From assembly GCA_944381105.1 (NCBI GenBank), contig CALWJU010000013.1, positions 1 to 41,329 of the forward strand: 41,329 nt of DNA, read 5' to 3'. How positions within the stretch are numbered: position 1 is the stretch's first letter; each line of letters opens with the position of its first letter. The translations under genes were made by a program, and so were the position numbers. Below the pieces are notes generated by a model. That model was not told the DNA's origin. It did no database searches and worked only from the letters and a program-made list of their open reading frames with translations. This document shows positions 8,711-17,547 of the stretch, one piece after another. This DNA is from an uncultured Clostridia bacterium. Lineage in GTDB: Bacteria; Bacillota; Clostridia; Christensenellales; UBA1242.

Positions 8711-8746
8711 TTCGATAATATGTGATTTTTTTCTTCTTTGTATAAT
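8711..8746 (+). promoter_or_regulatory. Candidate Spo0A-activated spoIIG promoter
   Basis: A TATAAT box (8741-8746) lies upstream of spoIIGA without a good SigA -35 at normal spacing. TTCGATA (8711-8717) matches the inverted Spo0A box TTCGACA at 6 of 7 positions and falls at about -42 to -36. In Bacillus the spoIIG promoter has a 0A box overlapping the -35 region and is activated by phosphorylated Spo0A. The agreement in position is suggestive; the box itself is imperfect. Confidence 0.45.
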
Positions 8747-8781
8747 AGTTGTCTTTATTTTAAAATAAGATAGGAGATAAA

Positions 8782-9582
8782 ATGGTAGTAGAAATAGAAC
8801 TTGCACTTTTTATTAATCTATGTTTAAATTCATTTATAATAAAACTATCTTCACTGTTTTTAAGAGAGAATGCAAGAATGTGGTTTTTATCCTCTTTACT
8901 TGCCAGCATAATTGCAGTAATATTGCCACTTTTTAATTTAACAGTTATTTTCAAGGTTATTATTGCAGTCTGCACATGTAATATAATTACAGTTATTTCT
9001 TTTACAATAAAAAATGTAAAGAAATTTGTTATAACATTTACTACCATTCTTTTTGTAACCTTTCTATTTGGTGGAGGGTGTTATGCCGTTGAAAGTATGT
9101 TTGGCGCTTTGCCTCTTATTTATATCTGTTTGATTGGCACAGTTGTATTTGTTGTTACAAAAATAATTCTTAATTATCAAAAGAAAAAGGACATGATTGC
9201 AAAATACACATACAATGTTATTTTAAAAGATGGCGATAAGACCATTTATGAAGAAGGGTATCTTGACAGCGGTAATATCCTTTACGATAATATTACAAAA
9301 AAACCGATAATTCTTGTTACTTTTGAGGTATTTAACAGATTATATCAAAATATTAATTATATTAATGCTCTTACAAAAAATTTTGATAAGTCTCTTGTAA
9401 AAGATGGGCATTTCGTAAAAATAAATTCTATTGGCAGTGGGACAAGCATTTTAGTTTTTACAGTAGATGAAATGGTATTAAATAGCGAAAGGAGTTTTAA
9501 GAATGTGGCGATAGGCTTATCATTTTCAAGTTTTGATAAAAGTTTTGGAAAGAAAGTTTTGCTAAATAGTTCTTTGATTTAG
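8782..9582 (+). CDS. spoIIGA: Sporulation sigma-E factor-processing peptidase SpoIIGA
   Basis: Membrane-embedded aspartic protease that removes the pro-sequence of SigE in the mother cell after septation, triggered by SpoIIR. The first about 130 residues form roughly five hydrophobic membrane segments. The C-terminal cytoplasmic domain carries the catalytic motif YLDSGN at about residues 163-168, with the active-site Asp, followed by the PIILV strand expected in this retroviral-like half-protease. Length 266 aa is close to the usual 290-310. TAGGAG lies before ATG. It ends 8 nt before sigE, the classical spoIIG operon arrangement, which confirms the call despite low sequence conservation. Confidence 0.93.
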   Translation: MVVEIELALFINLCLNSFIIKLSSLFLRENARMWFLSSLLASIIAVILPLFNLTVIFKVIIAVCTCNIITVISFTIKNVKKFVITFTTILFVTFLFGGGCYAVESMFGALPLIYICLIGTVVFVVTKIILNYQKKKDMIAKYTYNVILKDGDKTIYEEGYLDSGNILYDNITKKPIILVTFEVFNRLYQNINYINALTKNFDKSLVKDGHFVKINSIGSGTSILVFTVDEMVLNSERSFKNVAIGLSFSSFDKSFGKKVLLNSSLI

Positions 9583-9590
9583 GAGGGGTA

Positions 9591-10316
9591 ATGAAAAGGT
9601 TGATTTTTAAAATAAGAAGTTTTATATATAATATAACTCATAAATTTTCATTTTTAGATGTAAAGAATATAGTTTGCTATGTATGTGGTAACGATGAGTT
9701 TTTACCGCCACTTGAACCTGATGAGGAGAATAGGTTACTATTACTGAAAGAAAATGGGGATATGTCGGCAACTGAAAAACTCATAGAGCACAATCTTAGA
9801 CTTGTGGCATATATTGCAAAGAAATTTGAGAACACAGGTCTTGAATTTGAAGATTTAATTTCGGTAGGTGCAATAGGTCTTATTAAAGCAGTGAGAACTT
9901 TTAAACTTGACAAAAATATAAGACTTGCAACATATGCTTCAAGATGTATAGAGAATGAAATATTGATGCAATTGCGAAAAACTACAAAAATCAAACAAGA
10001 CATTAGTCTTGACAAGCCTTTATGTGAAGATGGAGAGGGTAATCAACTTGTGTTATCTGATATCTTACCATGCGAAGATGATGTTATGGTACAAGCGGTG
10101 GATGAACCAGCAGACAAGCAAATTATAAATGAATTAATAGGCAGACTTAATGCGAGGGAAAGAGAAATTATGGTGCTCCGTTATGGACTTATGGGACATC
10201 AAGAACTTACACAAAGAGAAGTTGCTATCAAACTTGGGATAAGTCAAAGTTATATATCTAGGTTAGAAAAAAGAATTTTAAACGATATGCGTCATGAAAT
10301 TGAAAAATTATATTAA
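9591..10316 (+). CDS. sigE: RNA polymerase sporulation sigma factor SigE
   Basis: Early mother-cell sigma factor. The 241 aa include an N-terminal hydrophobic/basic pro-sequence (about 27-30 residues, ending before CYVCGNDEFLPPL) that SpoIIGA removes. Region 2 covers about residues 60-130 with NLRLVAYIAKKFENTG, FEDLISVGAIGLIKAVRTF and TYASRCIENEILMQLRK. Region 4 contains AREREIMVLRYGL and the helix-turn-helix LTQREVAIKLGISQSYISRLEKR. The start follows a GGAGGGG site 8 nt after the spoIIGA stop region, so the two are cotranscribed and probably coupled. Together with SigG downstream this shows a sporulating or formerly sporulating Firmicute. Confidence 0.97.
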   Translation: MKRLIFKIRSFIYNITHKFSFLDVKNIVCYVCGNDEFLPPLEPDEENRLLLLKENGDMSATEKLIEHNLRLVAYIAKKFENTGLEFEDLISVGAIGLIKAVRTFKLDKNIRLATYASRCIENEILMQLRKTTKIKQDISLDKPLCEDGEGNQLVLSDILPCEDDVMVQAVDEPADKQIINELIGRLNAREREIMVLRYGLMGHQELTQREVAIKLGISQSYISRLEKRILNDMRHEIEKLY

Positions 10317-10620
10317 ATTAAATAATTTTTAAAATAAAAATAATTAAAAACAAAAAATTAATGTAAAAAATAACAAAAAATAAAAAATAATAAATATAAA
10401 ACAAAAATTATATTAAAAACTAAAAAAATGAAAAATTTAAACGAAAAAATAAAATAAAATTAAAAATTAAATATTTTTTGCATATCTAAATAAAGGTTAA
10501 AAAATAAAATATAGGTAAAAAATGCTAAAATCAAATAAAAAAATAAAAATTATTTAAAAAATTATTTAAAAATTGATAAAAATCTTAAAATATTATTAAA
10601 AAAATGAAAAAATTGTTTCT
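10317..10620. other. Extremely AT-rich spacer between sigE and sigG
   Basis: About 300 nt built almost only of A and T, with A strongly favoured on the plus strand and many A4-A7 runs. No open frame, hairpin terminator or clear SigA promoter stands out. It may be intrinsically bent or nucleosome-like protein-binding DNA, or only drifted spacer. Confidence 0.6.
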
Positions 10621-10627
10621 GTTCTAT

Positions 10628-10657
10628 GTATACTTTTTGCTCCTTTTGCGAATGATA
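10628..10657 (+). promoter_or_regulatory. Candidate SigF-type promoter of sigG
   Basis: GTATA (10628-10632) matches the SigF -35 consensus GYATA exactly. After 15 nt, GCGAATGATA (10648-10657) agrees with 4 of 6 defined positions of GGNNANANTR. It sits immediately before the sigG ribosome binding site. In Bacillus sigG is transcribed by SigF in the forespore, so the match is biologically sensible, though based on short motifs. Confidence 0.45.
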
Positions 10658-10676
10658 TACCTTAATAGGAGGGGGT

Positions 10677-11450
10677 ATGTCATCTAAGGTTAGTATTGCA
10701 GGAGTGGATACAACGAAACTGCCAAAACTTACAAACGACGATATGCTTGAACTTATGAAGAAGATTAAATCTGGCGATACACGAGCAAGAGATTATTTCG
10801 TGGTTGCAAATTTAAGACTTGTTTTGTCGGTTGTTCACAGATTTGGTAGTCGTGGAGATAAGGCTGATGATATGTTTCAAGTGGGGTGCGTAGGACTCAT
10901 GAAAGCAATTGATAATTTTGATGAAAAACAGCAGGTAAAATTTTCTACCTATGCAGTGCCTATGATTATAGGAGAGATTAAACGTTACCTTAGAGATAAC
11001 AACTCTGTGAGGGTCAGCAGGTCCCTTCGTGATATAGCATACAAGGCTTTACAAGTCAAGGATGCTTTATCAAAAAAATCAATTGAAGAACCGACTGTTG
11101 ATGAGATTGCGAATGTTTTAGATATTCCTGCTAAAACTATAACTTTTGCGCTTGACGCAATAAGCGAAACAGTCTCTCTGAGCGATCCTGTATATAATGA
11201 CGGTTTTGAGCAAATAGAACTGCTTGACCAAATAGCAGATACAAAGAATACAGATGACAGTCTGCATGAGAATATTTCTATAAAAGATGCCATTAAGTTT
11301 TTGCCAGAGCGAGAAAAAGAAATTCTTCTTATGAGATATTATGTAGGCAAAACTCAAACAGAGGTCAGTGAAGAAATTGGAATTTCTCAGGCACAAGTAT
11401 CAAGGCTTGAAAAAAATGCTCTAAAAATAATAAAAGAATTTCTTGTATAA
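10677..11450 (+). CDS. sigG: RNA polymerase sporulation sigma factor SigG
   Basis: Late forespore-specific sigma factor of the SigF/SigG group, 257 aa. The N-terminus carries the SigG-typical GVDTTKLPKLTNDDMLELM, which contains the region contacted by anti-sigma factors. Region 2 shows NLRLVLSVVHRF, DMFQVGCVGLMKAIDNFD and FSTYAVPMIIGEIKRYLRD. Region 3 is around VRVSRSLRDIAYKAL, and region 4 has LPEREKEILLMRYYVGKTQTE with helix-turn-helix VSEEIGISQAQVSRLEK. A very strong AGGAGGGGG site precedes ATG. In Bacillus sigG follows sigE in the same way. It is separated here from sigE by about 360 nt of AT-rich DNA and has its own candidate forespore promoter. Confidence 0.96.
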   Translation: MSSKVSIAGVDTTKLPKLTNDDMLELMKKIKSGDTRARDYFVVANLRLVLSVVHRFGSRGDKADDMFQVGCVGLMKAIDNFDEKQQVKFSTYAVPMIIGEIKRYLRDNNSVRVSRSLRDIAYKALQVKDALSKKSIEEPTVDEIANVLDIPAKTITFALDAISETVSLSDPVYNDGFEQIELLDQIADTKNTDDSLHENISIKDAIKFLPEREKEILLMRYYVGKTQTEVSEEIGISQAQVSRLEKNALKIIKEFLV

Positions 11451-11480
11451 AATGTCGGCTTAACTCGGCATTTTATTTTT
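11449..11480 (+). terminator. Intrinsic terminator after sigG
   Basis: AAAATGTCGG and TCGGCATTTT form a 9-10 bp stem with a small loop, followed by ATTTTTAT. It overlaps the sigG stop codon. Confidence 0.8.
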
Positions 11481-11519
11481 ATATTTATAGATAATATATT
11501 CTTAATAGAACCAATTTTT

Positions 11520-11548
11520 TTGACAAATAATTTAATGAGTTGTAAAAT
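11520..11548 (+). promoter_or_regulatory. SigA promoter of the second LRR gene
   Basis: TTGACA (11520-11525), 17 nt and TAAAAT (11543-11548). The predicted leader of about 105 nt contains a perfect 8-bp inverted repeat (ATGAATAT 11617-11624, ATATTCAT 11633-11640) shortly before the ribosome binding site, which could be a regulatory hairpin. Confidence 0.7.
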
Positions 11549-11660
11549 ATTTTATATTTGCTGTTTGAGTTTTAATTTTTTTATTTTTTTAACTAAAAAT
11601 GGTAAACTAATAATGTATGAATATATGTCCAAATATTCATTAGTCTTTTAAGGAGTAAAA

Positions 11661-13535
11661 ATGACGTTAAAGTCTCGCATATTGATGTTGATTATTTTGC
11701 TTGCGTTTTCGACATGTTCACTAATTGTCGGTATTTATGCTGTGCAAAATGCCAATGTGTCAATAAGCGGAGAGATTTCCTATGAAGTGCCTTATGTTGC
11801 GCTAGACTTTATCTTCGAAGAGACCTCGTCAAATACAGGTGAGGTAATAGATTACATAGGCACAGACACAGATATTGTTATACCATCTTCTTACTCAATT
11901 CTTGAAGTAGATGGAGAAGAGATTTTTGTTGAGGGAGATGATTATACCGTTACTGCAATTGACGATGGAACAAACAGCAGTACAGGAGTATTTTTTGGAG
12001 ACAACCTTACAAGCGTTGTGTTTCCAGATACTATTGAAAAGATAGGAGATTATGCTTTTTATGGAAATAACACTCTTGGATCATTTAATCTTGACGAATT
12101 ATATAATCTTATAGAAATAGGAAATTATGCGTTTAATGCTTGTTCAGCGCTCCAAAGTACATTATCTCTCCCTTCATCGCTCGAAATAATAGGAGCTCGT
12201 GCGTTTTATAATTGTAGATCTCTTAGAGGCGATTTAACTATTCCAGCAGGAGTAACAACAATAGAAGCACAAACTTTTTATTATTGTTCTAATCTTTCTT
12301 CGGTTACAATAGGAGAAAATGTACAATCAATAGGTGGTTATGCATTTTTCTATTGCACAGATATTGAAGATATTTCTTATAATGCTGTAAGTGTTGAAGA
12401 TCTTACTAGGCAGAGTAATGTATTTTATTGCGCGGGCGTTGAAAATAGTGGTATAACAGTTGTATTTGGCGAAGGTGTAACACGAGTTCCTGCGTACTTA
12501 TTCTATGGAGCGTCAAACTCATCTCCTCCTGCGATTACATCAGTAACATTTTCTTCGACTATAACAGAAATTGGGAATTATTCATTTTATAATAGTGTTG
12601 ATCTCGTAGAAATAATATTTAATTGTATAGAATTATATGACTTTACAGAAAATAGTGCTTTTTACCATGCTGGTTATTATACAAATGGTGTAACGGTAAT
12701 TTTCAATGAGGGGGTTACAAGAATACCTGCACTTATGTTTGAAACTAATTATCTTGGTGGAACTGGACGTGTACATCTATCATCTGTGATTTTTGCAACC
12801 ACAATTACTGAAATAGGTGTTGGTGCTTTTTGTGGTGTTGGGTATTTAACTGGTGAATTAGTTTTGCCTACTAATTTAGAATCAATAGGTGATGGTGCGT
12901 TTAACTATTGTGGTTATAATAGTGTAACTATTCCGGCTAATGTAAGTTATATAGGCATTGATTCATTTGCTAATATGTCTAATCTGAGTGAAATAAATAT
13001 TAATGCGATAAATGCGAATGATATTCCTTTAAACTCATATGGCGAACCTGAAGGCGTATTTTTTAGGTCTGGTTCTAGTGCTGGTATAACAGTAATTTTT
13101 GGGGAAGGAGTAATACGTGTGCCAGCAAACCTATTTTACGATATCAATCCACCAACAATTGTTTCATTGACGATTTCATCAACGATTACAGAGATAGGAG
13201 ATAATGCTTTTAGTTATTGTGATGATTTAAATACGGTAAGTTTCAGCGGAAATAGTCAATTGGCAACAATTGGAGAAAATGCTTTTGTTGGTTGCACAAG
13301 TTTGACTAGTTTTACTATTCCATCCAGTGTTACACTTATCAAAAGTGGTGCATTTAATTTATGCTCTTCACTCAGTTCTGTAACTTTCCAAGATAGAACA
13401 ACTTGGAGAGTTTATACAAGTGAAACAGCATCTAGTGCTTATGATACAATATCATCTTCTACGCTTTCTAACACGGCAACGGCGGCTAGATATTTAACGT
13501 CTACCTATCAAGCATATTATTGGAGGAAAAGTTAG
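11661..13535 (+). CDS. Secreted BspA-type leucine-rich repeat protein (LRR_5), 624 aa
   Basis: Probable exported LRR protein. The N-terminus is a signal peptide (basic MTLKSR, hydrophobic core about 7-27) ending in VGIYAVQNANVSISGEISY, which resembles the cleavage region of SipW-dependent (TasA/camelysin-like) substrates. A short beta-rich region to about residue 100 precedes some ten LRR_5 repeats of the xxFxxTITEIGxxAFxxC type; three longer repeat variants contain the phrase VIFGEGVTRVPAxLF or VIFNEGVTRIPALMF. The C-terminus has no anchor or LPxTG. Start: ATG preceded by AAGGAG. It has its own strong promoter and terminator, so it is monocistronic. It differs from the first LRR gene in repeat sequence and shows less DNA-level repeat identity. 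Confidence 0.85.
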   Translation: MTLKSRILMLIILLAFSTCSLIVGIYAVQNANVSISGEISYEVPYVALDFIFEETSSNTGEVIDYIGTDTDIVIPSSYSILEVDGEEIFVEGDDYTVTAIDDGTNSSTGVFFGDNLTSVVFPDTIEKIGDYAFYGNNTLGSFNLDELYNLIEIGNYAFNACSALQSTLSLPSSLEIIGARAFYNCRSLRGDLTIPAGVTTIEAQTFYYCSNLSSVTIGENVQSIGGYAFFYCTDIEDISYNAVSVEDLTRQSNVFYCAGVENSGITVVFGEGVTRVPAYLFYGASNSSPPAITSVTFSSTITEIGNYSFYNSVDLVEIIFNCIELYDFTENSAFYHAGYYTNGVTVIFNEGVTRIPALMFETNYLGGTGRVHLSSVIFATTITEIGVGAFCGVGYLTGELVLPTNLESIGDGAFNYCGYNSVTIPANVSYIGIDSFANMSNLSEININAINANDIPLNSYGEPEGVFFRSGSSAGITVIFGEGVIRVPANLFYDINPPTIVSLTISSTITEIGDNAFSYCDDLNTVSFSGNSQLATIGENAFVGCTSLTSFTIPSSVTLIKSGAFNLCSSLSSVTFQDRTTWRVYTSETASSAYDTISSSTLSNTATAARYLTSTYQAYYWRKS

Positions 13536-13557
13536 TTAAAAATTAATGTATCATACT

Positions 13558-13588
13558 AAAAAGATCTTAGTGTACCTAAGGTCTTTTT
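13558..13588 (+). terminator. Intrinsic terminator after the second LRR gene
   Basis: AAAAAGATCTTAG pairs with CTAAGGTCTTTTT around a 5-nt loop; the T5 run is part of the descending arm. Confidence 0.85.
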
Positions 13589-13670
13589 CTAAACTTTGTT
13601 AATTAGATTTATTAGGTTTAAATAACTAAGTTTATTTTTTATAAAAGTTACAAATTTTTTCTTTTTTCTC

Positions 13671-13699
13671 TTGACAATGGGGGAAAGTTTATGTATAAT
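13671..13699 (+). promoter_or_regulatory. Consensus SigA promoter of the str operon
   Basis: TTGACA (13671-13676), exactly 17 nt and TATAAT (13694-13699): a perfect consensus promoter, as expected for ribosomal protein genes. It predicts a start near 13706 and a leader of about 345 nt before rpsL. Confidence 0.9.
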
Positions 13700-13705
13700 A
13701 CCCAT

Positions 13706-14050
13706 GTATGCTTCGTTGTCGGAGGCAATGCTTTTAGAAATGCACATAATTTTAACTGATTACTTTATAGATATTTTTTAAGTAAAAGTAAAATTATTTT
13801 GCGCAGGTTGATTTTTCAACGAAAAAGCATAAACAAACAACAGGTGATTTAAAGTCTAAATTGCCGATTCGCTTGATGAAAGCGGAGTTGCACAATGTGG
13901 TGCAATCGTGTTGTTCATGTTTTACTTTAAAAAGCATTTATCATGCACGGCAACAGCAAAAGTCGTGCATTTTTTATCGACAAAATGAATCTCTTGTTAT
14001 ATTTAATGAAAATATCCTATTAAATATACAAGTTAAAAGGGGAAAATGTT
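13706..14050 (+). promoter_or_regulatory. Long structured rpsL leader with possible attenuator
   Basis: No gene is supported here. The leader holds hairpins GTTGA/TCAAC (13807-13820), CGCTT/AAGCG (13870-13884), TTGCAC/GTGCAA (13888-13905), and an intrinsic terminator ATGCACG/CGTGCAT followed by T6 (13943-13975). Arms 1 to 4 of the last two hairpins share TGCAC or GTGCA, so arm 2 (13900-13904) can pair with arm 3 (13944-13948) instead, which would break the terminator. This is attenuator architecture. I do not recognise a known riboswitch or ribosomal-protein leader class, and no T-box motif is present. Confidence 0.55.
13943..13975 (+). terminator. Terminator-like hairpin inside the rpsL leader
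   Basis: ATGCACG, a 14-nt loop, CGTGCAT and a T6 run: a textbook intrinsic terminator placed 75 nt before the rpsL start, i.e. inside the predicted transcript rather than at its end. Confidence 0.65.
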
Positions 14051-14431
14051 ATGCCTACAATAAATCAACTTGTTAGAAAAGGTAGAGAAACTTTTGAGAA
14101 AAAATCAAAAGCACCACTTCTTGAAGAGTGCCCTCAAAAGAGAGGTGTATGTTTGTCAGTTAGAACTGCTACACCTAAAAAGCCTAACTCTGCTCTTCGT
14201 AAGATTGCCAGAGTAAAACTATCTAACGGTACTGAGGGAACTTGCTATATCCCAGGTGTTGGACACAATCTTCAAGAGCACAGTGTTGTTCTTGTAAGAG
14301 GCGGAAGAGTTAAGGACCTACCTGGTGTAAGATACCATATTATACGTGGTACTCTTGATACAGCAGGCGTTCAAAACAGAAAGCAAGGTCGCTCAAAGTA
14401 CGGTGCAAAACGTCCTAAGAAAACAAAATAA
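14051..14431 (+). CDS. rpsL: 30S ribosomal protein S12
   Basis: Decoding-centre protein of the small subunit, 126 aa. The N-terminus [13 protein letters not shown] and the core [16 protein letters not shown] and [16 protein letters not shown] are canonical. Lys43 and Lys88, the positions most often changed in streptomycin resistance, are both the wild-type lysine, predicting a drug-sensitive ribosome at this locus. AAAAGGGG lies before ATG. First gene of the str operon, followed by rpsG after 48 nt. Confidence 0.99.
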   Translation: MPTINQLVRKGRETFEKKSKAPLLEECPQKRGVCLSVRTATPKKPNSALRKIARVKLSNGTEGTCYIPGVGHNLQEHSVVLVRGGRVKDLPGVRYHIIRGTLDTAGVQNRKQGRSKYGAKRPKKTK

Positions 14432-14479
14432 GCTTAGCGACAACTAAATCATAACAAAAATTTTAAAAGGAGAAGAAAA

Positions 14480-14953
14480 ATGCCAAGAAGAAATAGTGCT
14501 GTCAAAAGAGATGTTCTTCCTGATCCAATATACAATAGTAAAGTTGTTACTAAACTTGTAAATCAAGTAATGTTATCTGGAAAGAAAGGACTTGCACAAA
14601 GAATTGTTTATGGTGCTTTTGACATTGTTAAAAATAAATCTGGACAAGAACCACTTGAAGTGTTCACTGCTGCACTTGAAAATATTAAGCCTGTACTTGA
14701 AACAAAATCAAGACGTGTTGGTGGTGCAACATACCAAGTACCTATGGAAATAAGACCAGAGAGACGTCAAACTCTTGCTATTAGATGGCTTGTTAATTTC
14801 GCAAGAAAGAGAAGTGGCGAGAGAGGAATGGAAGCAAAACTTGCTGGTGAAATACTTGATGCTTTCAATTCAACAGGTGCATCAATAAAGAGAAGAGATG
14901 AGATGCATAGAATGGCTGAGGCTAATAAGGCTTTTGCTCATTTCAGATGGTAA
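14480..14953 (+). CDS. rpsG: 30S ribosomal protein S7
   Basis: Primary 16S rRNA-binding protein that starts assembly of the small-subunit head, 157 aa (normal length). [16 protein letters not shown], the [21 protein letters not shown] helix and the C-terminal [17 protein letters not shown] are all family-conserved. AAAGGAG lies before ATG. In many bacteria S7 represses its own operon through the mRNA; no S7-site mimic could be identified here. Confidence 0.99.
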   Translation: MPRRNSAVKRDVLPDPIYNSKVVTKLVNQVMLSGKKGLAQRIVYGAFDIVKNKSGQEPLEVFTAALENIKPVLETKSRRVGGATYQVPMEIRPERRQTLAIRWLVNFARKRSGERGMEAKLAGEILDAFNSTGASIKRRDEMHRMAEANKAFAHFRW

Positions 14954-14955
14954 TC

Positions 14956-15078
14956 AAATTGTTGAAAAACGTCGCAATACTGCGTTACTGCCACAGTTTT
15001 TGGTCGGTCATTTAGGACTTACTAAACTCCCTCCCAAAAACCATGTCGAGCCTTGTCTTGCTAGTTTTTGAACAATTT
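14956..15078 (+). repeat. Three-branched structured element after rpsG
   Basis: A long outer stem (14956-14970 with 15064-15078, 14 of 15 positions paired) encloses hairpin CGCA/TGCG (14973-14984) and hairpin GTTTTTGG/CCAAAAAC (14996-15041), the latter with an inner TTTAG/CTAAA. The element is more GC-rich than its surroundings. It could act as an RNA processing or partial termination structure, or be a member of a palindromic interspersed repeat family. Confidence 0.55.
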
Positions 15079-15299
15079 TAATACTGAAAAGTGTCTAAGA
15101 CACCTAAGCTCCTAGTCGAGAGTCGTTCCGAGCCTAGCCTCACTTGTTTTACTGCGGCTTGACAGGGTGAGATTTATATAGAAGCAAACGCTGAGCCTAG
15201 TACTGCTCGTTTCTATAAAGTTTGAGGATTTAAAAATATAAGGTTGCTTAGGATTTTTACTAAGTTTTTATTAAAAATGCCGAGTTTCAAAAATGCTCG
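15047..15299 (+). repeat. Four degenerate GAGCCTAG-type repeats before fusA
   Basis: A motif of about 18 nt close to CGAGCCTAGYCTTGCTHG occurs at 15047-15064, 15129-15145 and 15192-15209, with a weaker copy at 15281-15299. The copies start 63-89 nt apart and each ends near a T-rich stretch; the third and fourth can form small GAGC/GCTC or CGAG/CTCG hairpins. No ORF covers the region. Function unknown. Confidence 0.5.
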
Positions 15300-15354
15300 C
15301 TCAATTTATGGTTTATCCCCATTAAAAAGGATATAATTTAAAAAGGAGAAAATT

Positions 15355-17430
15355 ATGGCAAATAATCTAGAAATGACTAGAAATGTTGGTATTATGGCCC
15401 ACATCGATGCTGGTAAGACTACCACAACAGAGCGTATTTTGTTCTATACTGGTAAGTCTCACAAAATTGGTGAGGTTCATGATGGTCAAGCGGTTATGGA
15501 CTGGATGGAACAAGAGCAAGAGCGTGGTATTACAATTACTTCTGCTTGTACAACTTGTTTTTGGAAAGACCACAAAATCAACATCATTGACACTCCTGGA
15601 CACGTAGACTTTACTATTGAAGTTGAACGTTCACTCAAAGTCCTCGATGGTGCTGTGCTTGTTCTTTCTGCTCGTGATAAAGTTCAACCTCAAACAGAGA
15701 CTGTTTGGCGTCAGGCTACTAAATATAAAGTACCAACTATCATTTATGTTAATAAAATGGATAGAGATGCTGCCGATTTCTTTGGTTGCATCGAGTCTAT
15801 AAGAACAAGACTTAAAACTAATCCGCTTGCAATTCAAATTCCTATTGGAGAGGCCGATACTTTTACAGGAATTATTGATTTGCTTACTATGAAAGCGGAA
15901 ATTTATAAGGATGACCTTGGAAAAGAGATTGAAATTGCAGATATTCCTGCCGACTACAAAGAAAAAGCAGAAAAATATCATAATGAACTTGTTGAAAAGG
16001 TTGTCGAGACAGATGATGCTTTGCTTGAAAGATATTTTGAAGGCGAAGAAATTTCAATAGAAGAACTTAAAAAGGCTATAAGAAAGGCAACAATTGCAAA
16101 AACACTAGTTCCTGTACTTTGCGGTTCTTCATACAAAAATAAAGGTGTTCAAATGCTCCTTGATGCTATGGTTGAGTATCTTCCAAGCCCACTTGATATT
16201 GAGCATATTTCAGGTGTTAATCCAGAAACAGGTGAGACGGAAACAAGAGCGCCAGACGAAAACGCTCCACTTGCAGGACTTGCATTTAAGATTATGACCG
16301 ACCCTTATGTTGGAGTGCTTACATTCTTCCGTGTTTATAGTGGAAAATTATCAGCAGGTTCTTATGTTTATAACTCTAACACAGGAAAGACCGAGAGAGT
16401 TGGACGTCTTATTAGAATGCACGCAAACAATCGTCAAGAAATAAACGAGGTTAGTGCAGGAGATATCGCCGCTATTGTAGGTCTTAAAGATACTATTACA
16501 GGTCATACCCTTTGTGATGAAAAGCACCCTATCCAACTTGAAAGTATGGAATTTCCAGAACCTGTTATTCAACTTGCTATTGAACCTAAAACTAAGGATA
16601 TGCAAGAAAAGATGGCTCTTGCCCTTGCAAAACTTTCAAGAGAAGACCCATCATTTAGAGTTTCAACTAACCAAGAGACTGGTCAAACTCTAATTGCAGG
16701 TATGGGCGAACTTCACCTTGAAATCATTGTTGATAGATTGAAGAGAGAGTTCAAAGTTGATGCTGTTGTAGGAAAACCTCAGGTTTCTTACAGAGAAGCA
16801 ATCAAAAAGGCTGTTAGAGCAGAAGGTAAATTCATCCGTCAAAGCGGTGGTAAAGGTCAATATGGACACTGTATTATTGAAATGGAACCATTGCCAGCAG
16901 GCTCAGGATATGAGTTTGTTGATAAAACTGTTGGTGGCTCTGTTCCTAAGGAATACATCCCTGCAGTCAATGCTGGTATAGCAGAAGCAAGAATGAATGG
17001 TGTACTTGCAGGTTATGAGACAGTCGATTTTAGAGTAACTCTCGTAGATGGATCATACCACGAGGTTGACTCTTCTGAAATGGCGTTTAAGATTGCAGGT
17101 TCAATGGCATTCCAAGATGGTGCAAAGAAAGCAGATCCTGTTATTCTTGAACCTATCATGAAAGTTTCGGTCGAAGTACCTGATGAGTATTTAGGCACAG
17201 TTATGGGTAACCTTACCTCTCGTCGAGGAATGCTTACAGGAAATGAATCTGCGGCAGGCGTTCAAATAGTAAACGCAGAAGTTCCACTTGCTGAGATGTT
17301 TGGATACGCAACTGACCTTCGTTCTCAAACTCAGGGTAGAGGTAACTATGTTATGGAGCCTCTTCGTTATCAAGAAGTTCCAAAATCTGTCGCTATGCAG
17401 ATTATTGGAGAAAGGTCAAAGAATAATTAA
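15355..17430 (+). CDS. fusA: Elongation factor G
   Basis: Translational GTPase catalysing ribosomal translocation and, with RRF, ribosome recycling. The 691 aa are full length. G1 is AHIDAGKT at residues 15-22, switch I contains [12 protein letters not shown]3 is DTPGHVDF and G4 is NKMD. Domain IV (around [18 protein letters not shown]) and domain V ([10 protein letters not shown]) are intact. AAAAAGGAG lies before ATG. It follows rpsG in the usual str order, but after a 401-nt spacer filled with stem-loops and repeats instead of the usual short gap. Confidence 0.99.
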   Translation: MANNLEMTRNVGIMAHIDAGKTTTTERILFYTGKSHKIGEVHDGQAVMDWMEQEQERGITITSACTTCFWKDHKINIIDTPGHVDFTIEVERSLKVLDGAVLVLSARDKVQPQTETVWRQATKYKVPTIIYVNKMDRDAADFFGCIESIRTRLKTNPLAIQIPIGEADTFTGIIDLLTMKAEIYKDDLGKEIEIADIPADYKEKAEKYHNELVEKVVETDDALLERYFEGEEISIEELKKAIRKATIAKTLVPVLCGSSYKNKGVQMLLDAMVEYLPSPLDIEHISGVNPETGETETRAPDENAPLAGLAFKIMTDPYVGVLTFFRVYSGKLSAGSYVYNSNTGKTERVGRLIRMHANNRQEINEVSAGDIAAIVGLKDTITGHTLCDEKHPIQLESMEFPEPVIQLAIEPKTKDMQEKMALALAKLSREDPSFRVSTNQETGQTLIAGMGELHLEIIVDRLKREFKVDAVVGKPQVSYREAIKKAVRAEGKFIRQSGGKGQYGHCIIEMEPLPAGSGYEFVDKTVGGSVPKEYIPAVNAGIAEARMNGVLAGYETVDFRVTLVDGSYHEVDSSEMAFKIAGSMAFQDGAKKADPVILEPIMKVSVEVPDEYLGTVMGNLTSRRGMLTGNESAAGVQIVNAEVPLAEMFGYATDLRSQTQGRGNYVMEPLRYQEVPKSVAMQIIGERSKNN

Positions 17431-17547
17431 TGCGACATTTTTTCAATTAATTAGTTTAAATCAATAAATCATTGGCAAATATTGACTAAAAATGATTAAA
17501 TACTTGAATAAAGCAACAAAATTATTAAAAAAGTTATTAAAAACATT

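Noticed and set aside
13861..14076. 71-codon frame in the rpsL leader
   Set aside because: Starts at TTG without a ribosome binding site, runs through the terminator hairpin and into rpsL, and has unlikely composition.
14956..15078. Cloverleaf-like folding suggesting a tRNA
   Set aside because: Too long, and it has no T-loop consensus, CCA end or acceptor-stem proportions of a tRNA.
15332..15337. TATAAT before fusA as a promoter
   Set aside because: No -35 at proper distance, and the start would fall inside the ribosome binding site.
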